Assembly: GCA_024663395.1 (NCBI GenBank)
Contig: JANFAH010000004.1
Location: 4,008,089 to 4,072,088, forward strand
Source: Pisolithus tinctorius
Lineage: Eukaryota > Basidiomycota > Agaricomycetes > Boletales > Pisolithaceae
DNA length: 64,000 nucleotides
Direction: 5' to 3'
Within the stretch, counting starts at the first letter, position 1. Each line of letters begins with the position of its first letter. The position numbers and the translations under genes are program-made. Positions 36,373 to 46,900 of the stretch are shown one piece after another. The notes under the pieces were generated by a model. It was not told where the DNA came from. It did not search any database and was given only the letters and a program-made list of their open reading frames with translations.

Positions 36373-38910
36373 TCAACAGCAGCTAGAAAAGTCCCACCGG
36401 ATTTCCCTGAACTGTGCCCGCCGCTCACCTTTGATGGTATCCCGACGCCACACTTGAGGTTTCGAGAGGTAGCAAAGTTTTGTACGTGAATGCCCGTTCC
36501 GTGCTGTGCAACGCACGACTGATGTTACAAGACATTTGTCAGTAAGATGACAGGATAGCGACTTCAGTAACAACACTAATTGTCGGTTGTTTGGAAGTGA
36601 TAGGCCTTCAGGTTGACGAAGAAGCAACCGAGAAGAACTGTCACCGGAAGCCCGCACAGTCATGATGTTTGCTGCCACTGTCCTATCATTTCCAGTAGAG
36701 ATGCAGCGCTTTATTGGATCATACGCTGGATCTGGTGCTGCAAGGTCTTGGAATATGTTGCCGTCGCATTTGAAAGTTGGATCACAATGGCCATAATCAC
36801 CGAGTTGCTTGTACTGAGATTTAGAAAACAATTGGAGAAGAGGAGTGTATTGCTACCCACCACATCCTCAATACCAGTGAAGTGAAGAAGATGTGTTTTA
36901 GTCCCATCCATATATAAGGCATATATATGGGAAGAAGGGTTAACGGCCTGTCGCATGAGTCCTGGGGTTTCAATACCACTCCAATCAGCCTGTGGTGATA
37001 TGGACATCAGACACTGCACCAAGAAAACGGACAGGACTCACGGTCGAAGTTTCCAATGCAAGTGGACCGCGGCAACAACCAGTGCAGACCAAGATATCAA
37101 TGGTGACTGTGCAATTGCCCCTGTACCAGACGCCCCACGTCGTCCTCGCAGCCCAAATCGATCGGGGGAGATGGGCATGCTTGATGAAGCTTGCAGTGTC
37201 GGGATTCGTATGAGTGGTATCGCCGTGGTCTGATTTTTTATTATTACAAGCAAGAGCAAGATCCGCCTGCCTGCTCCACATTGAATCATGTGCTTCCTTG
37301 GCGTAACTCTCGCACGACATGCAGGTTCGTGAACGGCATTCATTGCAACCCTCCCTCGACGTGCTCGTTTGTGAACGGCATCCGTCGCAACTCTCCCACG
37401 ACATGCAGGTCTGTGAACGGCTTTCATCGCAGATGGTATGGGTCCATGCACTCCCAAGGTAGTGCCCAAGTCCCAGTGCAAAACGAACGCCGGCCTTGTT
37501 AGTGTAGATTACGACAATCAAATCGTTCATGAGCGACAGTTTCACGGAGTTCCCGACAATGCTATGTGGGAAGGTGCTGCAACGTTTGAAGCCATAGAAA
37601 GAGACAGTCCTGTCATCAAGTCTGAGACTACGACGCGACTCGCCCTGGTCACAAGAAAGAAAGAGTTGCTCGACCCGCGGAAGCTTCGTAGGTTCTCCCG
37701 TTGCCCCAAAGAATCTGTAGTAGTGGGTGGAGTCGGACATTAAGTCGATAGTCATCAGAGGTCCCACTAAAGAGGCAACACATCCCAGCGTGACCCTAAA
37801 TAGAGGCGAAGACCCGGGATAGGGTGCGACGGGCAGCGATACTTGCAGACCACCACTGGCAATAGAGCATGTACTAAGTTCTTTGATATGGGGACGTTTG
37901 CGCATGATCAAAACGGCGGATTGCATCCTGGACTTCGTAGGCACGACGTGCCTAGCAACATGATCTCGTATGTGAGATTTGAACCGCTGGACGAACCATT
38001 CGGGTTCCACACTCCAAATGCCGTCACAATCCCGAAAGTAGTTTGGGTCGTCTGCCAGAATGCTGCCACAGCGCCGAACCCTTCCCTTCGGATCCCAGGC
38101 GAAGATGCTATGATCATTAGAAGACCGAATGATTTCCAGCTGGAGACGTTGAAACGCGCTCTTCCCTTCCCCGTACACCATTGGCATATGCACCCCAAAC
38201 AACCCCAGCAACGAATACGCCCGATCCTCCACTCGAGCTGTCTCTCGATCCGCGGCCCACGACATGATTTGTGCCGCACTGCGAACGCCCGAATCCAGGC
38301 CAGATATCAAAATATCTTTTGAAATGCGGGTAATTTTCTCCAGAGTATCTGCCAGGTCCCGCTTATTGCCAATGGGTGCCCATTCCTTATTGAAGAACTG
38401 GATGTCCTTCGGGGCTATCAATTCCTGAAGGGTCCACCCACGGGAGAACCACTCTGGCCAGCCCTTGTACTTGTCAAACCGCTCGAGGTTTGGTTCGGTG
38501 GGGAAGATCCGGTCGTCGACGTCATAGAGGTACGCATAGCACTTGGTCGAGTTCTCGTACCACCGGTACATTGAATTGATGGCTTCAGATAGCTCCGAGC
38601 TGCTTCGCTTGTCAATGCAACAGGTATCCACCCACAGCCATTCCAAGTCGTCCTTCACCGCCTGTTTGCAAGCCCCCAAGATCTTTTTGTAGCCGTTCTT
38701 CTGGCTGACTTCCTTGGGCTTAGCTTTCTCCATCTCCACCAAATTCATCATCTCATTGTGGTCCACCTCCTTTTGCCAGCGATGAGACAATATTGCATAT
38801 GGCGTCTTCGCATCATCGCATTCTTCCAACACCTTAGTTGTTGTGGAAGTAACATCTCCTTCAATGGCTCTATCCCTTTCGAGAACGGCATTAACATTCA
38901 AGAGTAACAT
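36373..38910 (-). CDS. HET-domain protein, copy 2 (intact)
   Basis: Coding exons 38910-37043, 36990-36861 and 36813-36373 give 812 residues with no break; introns of 52 and 47 nt have GTGAGT/GTGGGT donors and CAG acceptors. The start is MLLLNVNA, just after an intron with a GTACGT donor in the 5' region. The HET domain (about residues 35-230) has YAILSHRW, LWVDTCCIDKRSSSELSEA, WFSRGWTLQELIAP and YSLLGLFGVHMPMVYGEG. The long C-terminal part has no domain I recognise but is conserved with HET1. It includes a Cys-rich tandem repeat of 3 x 14 residues (RSQTCMSWESCDGC, RSQTSTSREGCNEC, RSRTCMSCESYAKE) that HET1 lacks. HET proteins are known to trigger incompatibility cell death; whether this one does is inference. 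Confidence 0.9.
37305..37430 (-). repeat. In-frame 42-bp tandem repeat, three units
   Basis: Three units of exactly 42 bp (37305-37346, 37347-37388, 37389-37430) inside the HET2 coding exon. Each codes 14 residues rich in Cys, Ser and Arg. HET1 has about one unit at the matching place (DESRLTPWEDYAKK). Confidence 0.9.
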
Positions 38911-39384
38911 CTTCGTAGGTAAGAAATAAATCATAATGTGAGTGAGTGGTCGCATAATTTATACGTACCGCTCGGACGGTGAATCCAGGGATATCAGGAG
39001 CTTGGTCGCTTGAACGATGTATAAGAAGGCCCGAAAAGCCCCTTATATTGACCGAAATCGGACTACAGTTTATCGCGTGTCGACGGACGGAAGAGAAGAA
39101 AAATTAGAGGTGGACAAAAAAATCTCAGAGCTCAACGCAAGACTGAGGTGGGGCGATGGAGGCGAGCGCGCGAAGTTTGTTGGATGTAGGTTTTCGGAGC
39201 CTGTTCGGCAGGAGACTGCAATGCGTTGGCAGCGTGTTGCACTTGCATGCAGGCACGACTTGGGCACGACTCTTGAGCGTGGTCTCACACGAGGTCACTA
39301 TGTGCACATACGCTTGTCTTCCAGTGATCAGACACCAGCTGCTTCCAGTTGCATTCTTCCCCATAGGTCATCTGTTGCGCCGCT
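38911..39384. promoter_or_regulatory. Divergent intergenic region HET2 / GTPase G
   Basis: 474 bp between two divergent starts, including the HET2 5' intron. No TATA box or operator could be assigned. An open plus-strand stretch at 39017-39388 is not conserved at the matching place before F' and is not called. Confidence 0.4.
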
Positions 39385-41969
39385 ATGACGACTCTGTCTC
39401 CCCGACTATCCCGTAGGGTTCTCGAGACCATCAGTTACAATCTTCACAAGACTAATCGATACGAAACACCTGTGGGTAGATATCAAGTTGCGGAACGCAC
39501 AAGACATCGAATCTGTTGAACTTGTAATCGACGGCATTCGACACCAAATTTCTAAACGAGAGGGAGGCATCTTTTCCCAACGTTTCGATAAACCCTTGTC
39601 AGTCTCTTTCAGCAATCTGCACCAACTTCACGTTTCATGTCTTCGACTAATCTACGATAGAATGTTTGCAACGGAACAACTCTCCCTCTTGGTAGGCCGA
39701 AAGAAGTCCCGCTTCGGTTTCTCTTCTCAGACAGTCTCCGAATCCATTCCGATCAGCTCTGCTGACATTCTTTCCGCATCGCAGAGGCAGAGTATTATGC
39801 GGAACTCTACTTCCGAAATACTAGCAAGGATCTGGAAGAAAGGTTACAAAGTGTCCACCAACCTCGGAATTTTATCTATCACCTTCAGAGTTTTATTTCC
39901 GGCCAAACTAGCTCTGCATACACTGCCAAGTCACATGCTACTCGATGACCCTGGCAGCACAAACTCCGAGGGTCTGCGGCCAAAAACTGAGGAGGTTATC
40001 GAGCAGTGTCCTCGGTGAGTGCCACACGTTCACACTTCTATGGCTTTCTCATCTTTTATGACAGGTTTCGGATCTTAGTAATTGGAAAGGTATCCGTTTG
40101 TTTTTACGCGATGTTGCTCAGGTGCATTCCAACAACCGTATCCTCACAGTCAGGCGTCGGGAAGACTTCTTTGATTAATCGGGTCTTCGGTGTGGACGCT
40201 GTTGAGTAATCGAAAATCCATCTTTAACTCTGTCGTTGACGAAGGCACAGTCTACCATAAATCGTGGACGACAGGATGCAGACGTTGAGAATGAACTCAC
40301 TTCGCCGCAGAATGATCGATTTGTGTGCCACACCTTTGCACCGGGTGGAGACAATAACTATGATGACGTAGCGTCGTTCATTGAGGAGAAGGAGTGCGTG
40401 ACGGATATCAAAGGTCAGCTTCACGCTGTCTGGTACGTCGTTCTGAGACAGCCACCTTGAAGGCTCTGATGGATATGATAGGTTATGTTTCCAAATACCT
40501 ATTCTAACGCACGGTGAACAACTTTTGGATGACGCTGCGAAAGCGTTCTTGAAAACAAGCAAGGAAGTCCTATGGAATAGTGAGCAATTATACTGTTGTT
40601 TCATCTCCAGTATACCGACCGCATTCAGCACCGACGATAGTCGTATTCACGAAGCATGACCGGCTCGTGAGTTTCATGCGGCAGAAAATGCCAAACAATC
40701 CTGAAGCAGGGCAACGATATCTGCAAGAGCATTGCATCCAGCCAATTCAGGGCTTTACGGGAGACCGGAATATTGCACATGTGGCAGTCAGCTGTGGGTG
40801 TTACTCCTCCGACTCCGTTCTACCACTCAGCCCAGAGGCCACCAGCGAAACCCAAGGATGAGCAGGGGCTTAAGGACCTGATAAACCTTACTCAGGATAT
40901 GGTATCTATGAGTTTCACCTCCCCAGGGAACACGGTATCAGCAGTGTCATTGGCACTTGCAGATGCACAACGGATATTGCCTTCATCGAAGGTTCAATTG
41001 TCGATCGAGTAAGCCTCATCCGTTGCAATAGTATATGTATTGAGTTACTTGTGCCAAACAGAGTTGGAAAGCAGAGTGAGTCTGAATATATGCAACAATT
41101 TATTAGAGGCTGATCTTTTTACAAGAATACTGGAGCGCTCTGAGCACCAGTGCAAATATCCCTGGTCATACAATGGAAGACTGCCTTCGTGTCATACACA
41201 CTGACACTGTGGCTGTCTGGAATTTTTATGATCCTTGCCAAGTGAGCATTGTCGCCCTAGCAGCGAGCCTTACCACGATGTACTGACATCTCCCTTGCAG
41301 TACTTGAACAGTGAGGGATTCCGAAAGGTGATGATGAACATGGTTAAGGGAGTTGACGCACCGGCCGAGTCAAATTCCCCCCATCCCACTGACACTGACT
41401 CATCAACCGGGTAAGTGTTGTTGTTGGAACCTGCTGTGTGACAAACTCAAAACAATCGCTGCACGTCAAGGGGAGTCCCTCTCATCGCTCTAGCTCCCGT
41501 AGTTCTGCCATTAAATGCTTTCCTTCACGTTGACAAGTGGGTTTTTGAAACATACCAGCGGCTGTACGTGGCACTTTTGTGATGCTTTCAGCATCAGATG
41601 ACTCAGCGACCTTTCAGACAAGACGTTCATATCAAGTTCATGACTTACATCGTTAATTTGACACACGTACTGGAAATATTGTTTTCACTCACAGTTGGCA
41701 TGAGGGCAAAGAAGCTTACTCGCACGGCGATTACGCTGGCATACAAAGCCTACCTTGCGTCGGAGTGGATGACGCACGCTCACATAGAGATGAAATTCTT
41801 TCAACGTTCGCGTCCAGGCCGTGATGTCATTTTCGAGAAGCTCACATCCATGATGATGTTGTCAAATAATAGAGAGGCTCAAATTTCTAGGGCACTCGAA
41901 AAGATACCGCCAGTTGAGCTAGAGAAAGACGAAGAGTGGGTGGAGTGGGTGGACCAAGAAGTTTCTTGA
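39385..41969 (+). CDS. C2-like/P-loop GTPase, copy G, altered G3 motif
   Basis: Start MTTLSPRLS at 39385; first intron GTAGGG...TAG; C2-like exon IKLRNAQDIESVELVIDG. The intron that in other copies starts GTCAGT lies in an open frame here, so both spliced and retained forms stay in frame. The P-loop is SGVGKTSLINRVFG, G4 is TKHD, and the C-terminus runs KFMTYIVNLTHVLEILF to WVDQEVS at 41969. The usual DS(K/R)GFE G3 site is replaced by CHTFAPGGDNN, so the Asp and its DxxG spacing are lost. The protein may bind but not hydrolyse GTP normally. It is head to head with HET2. Confidence 0.78.
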
Positions 41970-42271
41970 AGCCTGCGTCTCTATTTAAGTATTGTCTTCT
42001 CCGATACCTTGCGGTTTCGCTAGTTTTCACTGTTGTTTTGCATTCATGTCATTGCTATCACCTCTGTAGTTGTACGTCGTCGGCTGAAAAGGAGTTTTTT
42101 TTTTTGCTGTACACAGCTAGCCAAGTAATAAACCCGAGAGAAGTTCGATGGAATAAAGATGGAGACGATAAAGTACAAATCCACATATACACAACACTAT
42201 CGTAGTAAACTTACTAAACCGCATACATCGGATTTGATCAAAGCCCGTTACAAATATCCACGATCGATCAT
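41970..42271. other. Intergenic, no gene seen
   Basis: Contains a T12 run near 42097 and nothing else that can be supported. It marks the end of the GTPase/HET island. Confidence 0.4.
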
Positions 42272-43250
42272 TTATCTACTAGCCACCATGACAGAAGCGA
42301 TCAACACACCCGTCAACGCCCCAAGTACACCCACCACTATCCATCTGGCATACTCGTCAAACTTGACAGCAACAACTGGCATACCAGCATGCGCGAAGTT
42401 GATTGTCGCAGTTCGGAAAGAGTAGACGACGACGCCGGTGATGAACCCAGCCACAGAATACGCGAGAAAAGCTAGCGGAAGGAAGAGAAGAACGCTTCGG
42501 CGCTGTAAGTGGTTTGAGATGAGTTAGGGATAGGAATGACGGGGAATTAGGAAGTGGGGTACTGCGAGCTCACCGGAAGAAATACGAATCCTTCACAGGC
42601 AGTGGCAGCAGCATGAAGAACAGCTGCAGAACCCTACGCCATCTCTGCTTTATACCGGAAAATGGACAGGAAAGATGTGACCACCCTCAGAACGGAGCAT
42701 GAAATAGCAACCAGACCTCCAATGCGTGCGATACCATCCAGTCCCAGGAACGAGGTAAGCGTGACAGAGGCGCTGAGGATAATTGCAGACTGCGCAAGCA
42801 GAAAGCAGGGAAGGAAAAAGAAAGTTAGGAATGAGTATGACTATCATCGAAACGATTAACTCTCACCACGAGACAGGTACAAGCACCGACGACAAACAGT
42901 GGCGCACTACCCTGCGTACTTGCAATCCCCTCCACATCAAAATGGCCTCTATATCTCGCTCGATCCACAAACAAGAATGGGATGCCAAGACACAGTAAAC
43001 CGATCAATATCTCGACCGCCGTGCGCAGCATCGGGGTCTGCCTTGATGTGTGTGTGGTGATAATGTCTTGCGGGAGCGGTTTGTGCGGCCAGAAGTTGAC
43101 TTGACGTCAATGAGCTGACGGAGAACGTTAACCTGCAATAACATACCGCCAGCGGGGTATGATGTAAAAACTCACCAGCATGTAGCAGAACACGGGCGAC
43201 CATGCGTGTGTACGAAAGAGTGGATTGTTGACTCGGATCTGTCGAAAAAA
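42272..43250 (-). CDS. Small multi-pass membrane protein, unknown function
   Basis: Minus-strand gene of four or so exons. Pieces in order: IRVNNPLFRTHAWSPVFCY, NFWPHKPLPQDIITTHTS, AVEILIGLLCLGIPFLFVD, ARYRGHFDVEGIAS, GSAPLFVVGACTCLV, then after an intron GTGAGA...GCAG, SAIILSASVTLTSFLGLDG and VAISCSVLRVVTSFLSIFRY. The last exon reads FITGVVVYSFRTATINFA and WIVVGVLGALTGVLIASVMV, ending at 42272. At least four hydrophobic segments fit membrane spans. The pattern matches a small integral membrane protein family widespread in Agaricomycetes and unnamed as far as I know. Exon joins at the 5' end are uncertain and the first exon is not resolved. Confidence 0.65.
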
Positions 43251-43911
43251 AAGAATCAGACAAGTAGAACTGAATGGAAATGTCCCAGCCTCACCATCGA
43301 GTAGTCTCAACAGTTCCTAAAACTCCTCCTGACTAAAAGGCGGCTGAATCGGTTGGGGATGGGCAAGCAGCCGATCTGTATAGGACTACACGTCCAGTTG
43401 CCGAGAGTACGGAGCTCATGTTTTTTTCTAGGGTCATGTGGCCCGTACCTCGTCCTTGCTCTGCTAGTCTTTTCCGGGGCTGGTGGGATCTGAAATTTAA
43501 AATATTACGCAATAGACACATTAAGCCGATAGCAAGTTGTCATGGGTTTGGTACCGGTTCATTGTCTTAGCAGTATCAAATACATACCTTGAGTTGGATC
43601 CGTATTGCAGATAGAGAGATGGCAAGTATCTCAGGGTCGAATTCAGGTATGATCTGTATATCCATAGGCTTGTCCAGTGTCAATACTGGATTCAGGCAGC
43701 CGTCCCATGCATGCCATGTATACCACCCATACCCACCCATCGCATGACGATCGTGGCTGGTCCATGGCCCCTGTGCATGAACCAGTAATCTACATGCTAC
43801 ACACTTGCTGGGTATACATCCTGTCGCCAGTAGTCCCACAGTAGTAATTGAAATAAATGCATTTCAATGGCAACAATGGTGTAGATAATGAATGTAATTT
43901 AATAGCTGGAT
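43251..43911. other. No gene recognised
   Basis: Minus-strand open stretches at 43333-43521 and 43576-43839 have no recognisable protein character. A T-rich run lies near 43430. Confidence 0.35.
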
Positions 43912-46900
43912 CTACCATGTCAGCCCCTGCTGAATCCTTGTCTGCCATTCAGGATTTATGACACTGACAATCTTAGATCCTCTATGCATCCCAGGACATT
44001 CAGCGAGATCATCCTGGAAGATCTGCATCATGTAACTATGAAGCTCCCTGTCGTACAACTCCTTCGTGCGGGCATTCTTGCGTGCAGTCCAGCGGAGGGT
44101 ATTGAGCATATAGTTGACGTAATTCCAGAACTTAGTGATGTTGAAGTGCACAGGTCGTCCGTCAAGCCCGAAGCCAGAGTCAGAGGGATCCAAATCATCA
44201 CCATCATTGCTCAAGGTGTCGGCATCCGGATTTGGTCCAGCATCCACAATACTGTTGGCGTCACCTTGAAGGTCATCCATGTTATCACCAAGTTTGCTCC
44301 AGTCGAAATCAGCCCCAGGCCCAGACTCATCCCTGGTGGGAGCTGAACTGCTGCCATCCCCTGTCGCAGGTGTGTCAGTGACGCTTTCATCCGTGTTGTC
44401 CACAGAGACAGCCCATCGCTCTATCTCACTGATATTGATACTGAGGTCATGCTCGACTTTGGTATGCATATCACTCTTGAGCATTGGAATGAGTCGAGGA
44501 GTGAAACAAGCACTGAGGGGGGCTATCTTGTGGTCACCTACACCAATGAGGAAGAGGCGGAGGCAGCAGCGCTACACTGGGGAGGTTAAATCGCATTCAA
44601 CAAGATGTGATGGAAATACTTACCAGGAATGCTAACCTCGCCCAGTGGCTCGCATCTACTTCCATTCCAGGGCTACTATGTGCCACAGCCTTTCCTACTT
44701 TGATAATGCATGTTTGCTTGACAATAGACACAGTCAACTAGCGTGACTACTCAGTGGCAGGCTTCAGCAGGAATTTTGGTTGGACTCACATGCGACTTGA
44801 GGTAACTGTGAAGGTCAGCAAGTAACCTCATTACGATCTTTCCAAGGGTGCTTTGAAGCTCATTATCATTGAGTACAGTAGCTGGTATCTTGAATATGTC
44901 TAGGTGATTGGCGATAAACTCCTGTGGATAGTACATTGTAATGACCCAGACAAAGGTGGAAACTTGCTGATGACGCACCATTATGTGATGCTGAGTGTCT
45001 GTAACATATGCAGTTATGTTTGGTGAGAGAATGCAAGCCAACAAGCGGCTAGAGAGACCGATCTGGTCATGAAGTCAAGGAAAGATGCAAAACAAGGTAC
45101 TACCAAGAGCATGTGCCTCGAAGTCCTTTGAGGTCAGAGTCTCTTGAAGCACTTGGAGTTCAGAGGCCTTGTTACTAGCATTGTATGTAACAAAGGTAGC
45201 TTTAATATCAACAAGCATTGAAAAAAGGCCACCAGTCTGAATAGGGTGGTGAGGCGGAGAAGTGAAGATCTCAGAGTTACTCACATTGATGAAGTCGAAG
45301 ACAGCTTTCTCCTCAATGCTGAGATCCTTACAGAGTTTCTTCGCATATGTCTTGAGATGCTTAATGTGTTGGGGAGTCAGCTGTGTAGAGCTGTTCTCCA
45401 CATCGTCATCCTGATGCTGGCGAATGCCCAAAGAAATGGGGTCCTCCAACGAGTCAGAAGGAGGGCAGGGGTGGAAAGGAGTGGGAGAGAATGCAGTAGT
45501 GTTGGGGGATATTTGAGAAGAGCTCAAAGCTGGATGAGAGGCTGGAGTGCCACTACAGGAACCTATCGACGACACCGAAGGAGCTCTGGTATGAGACACA
45601 GCCCTCGAGGAAGTCGAAGTAGAGTGTAAATGGTACTGATGGAACATCGCAGCAGTTGAGGCAACTCTGGGGCCATCGATGAGCAGGGGGAGCCTTTTTA
45701 TACATATGAAGTCGTGTTGTGCAGCTATAATGAAGTCAATTATGGAAAGTAAAAGGATTATGAGCAGAACCATGTTGGGGAGGCGATGTTTGAGAAGGAG
45801 GGACTGCCGGTTGACTTGGATACATCGCTGGAGGCGGCTGGTTGTGATATTGGTAATAAGGCATGCTTTGCACGGCTTGCACTTGTGCCAGATGGGCTTG
45901 GGACCCTTGATGTGGCCAGTAAGAGTGTTGATAATGCGGCAGAGAGTGGGCCACTGGCGAAGTGAGGGAGCCGTTGTATTGCATTTGAGGTGTGGAAGGG
46001 GGCTGGGAGGCATGAAGCAGATAAAGCAGAGTGTGGGTGTGTTGAAAATGTGGCGGAGAGTGGACCAGTGATGGAACGAAGGAGTCATTGTATTGTATTC
46101 GCGCTGGGGGAGGAGGCACAGAGGCTTGAAGCAGATAAGGCAGGGCGCGGATCGCTGATGGGGCAGGCGTGGTGGTGACTGGGCTTGAATCCCTTGGGGG
46201 TACAGCCATGCCTGAGCTGCATAGTGGCAGTGGGAGGGCAGCAGGAGGAGCCACAGGATAGCTCCTCATGTCCATCGTGGCAATGGCTTTCGGTCCCCTC
46301 TTCCTTGTATTCTTTGGTAAAGGCTTGTCGAATGCCAGGGAGGGTGGTATGTCACCCATGTCACCTTGTGCAGCCTCCATGCTCACTTGCCCCTGGTGCT
46401 GCACTTTCTTCCGTCGGATCTGACAAGCAGCCTGTCTTTGAACCTTGTCCACATCAGTGGGTGCAACACGAAGCGGCGATTCTTGCAAGGATGGCAGTAT
46501 AACAGCATGGATGAATGAGTAATTGTGAATTGAGAATGCATTCAGTAAATACTTTTGGGTTGGCTCATGTTGAATGACGTGCTTGATTTGCCTTGTGACT
46601 GTCCATTCCTGCTGAATAGCATGACCACTGAGTTTGGTACATTTGGAGTCCACACAATTATGCTGTACATTTACTGCACAAAGAACATTCTGGTTGGCTA
46701 CATCAGTATGGGAGTAAAGGGAATCTATGAAACTTACGGAGGGATTGATGACAACAGTGTCATCAGTCAGTTCCATGCATGGAAGACATAAAGTGGGGTG
46801 AAGATTGGTTGTGAATGCAAATAATTGGATGGCAACATGTGAAACCGTGCGGTGGAAAGGGTCGTCAATCAAAACCTCGCAGATGTGGCCCACTGCAAAC

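Noticed and set aside
39017..39388. Open plus-strand frame upstream of GTPase G
   Set aside because: Not conserved at the matching place before F' and overlaps the HET2 5' region.
11129..41969. Frameshifts in the C2-like part of all GTPase copies
   Set aside because: They disappear when the short introns with GTATGT- and GTCAGT-type donors are removed; only F', F and C show real breaks, and the end of the C2-like part in D and E stays uncertain.
45246..46178. Plus-strand open frames at 45246-45629, 45679-46071 and 45990-46178
   Set aside because: They are shadows of the minus-strand exons of the transposase-like gene; the minus strand has the coherent splice plan.
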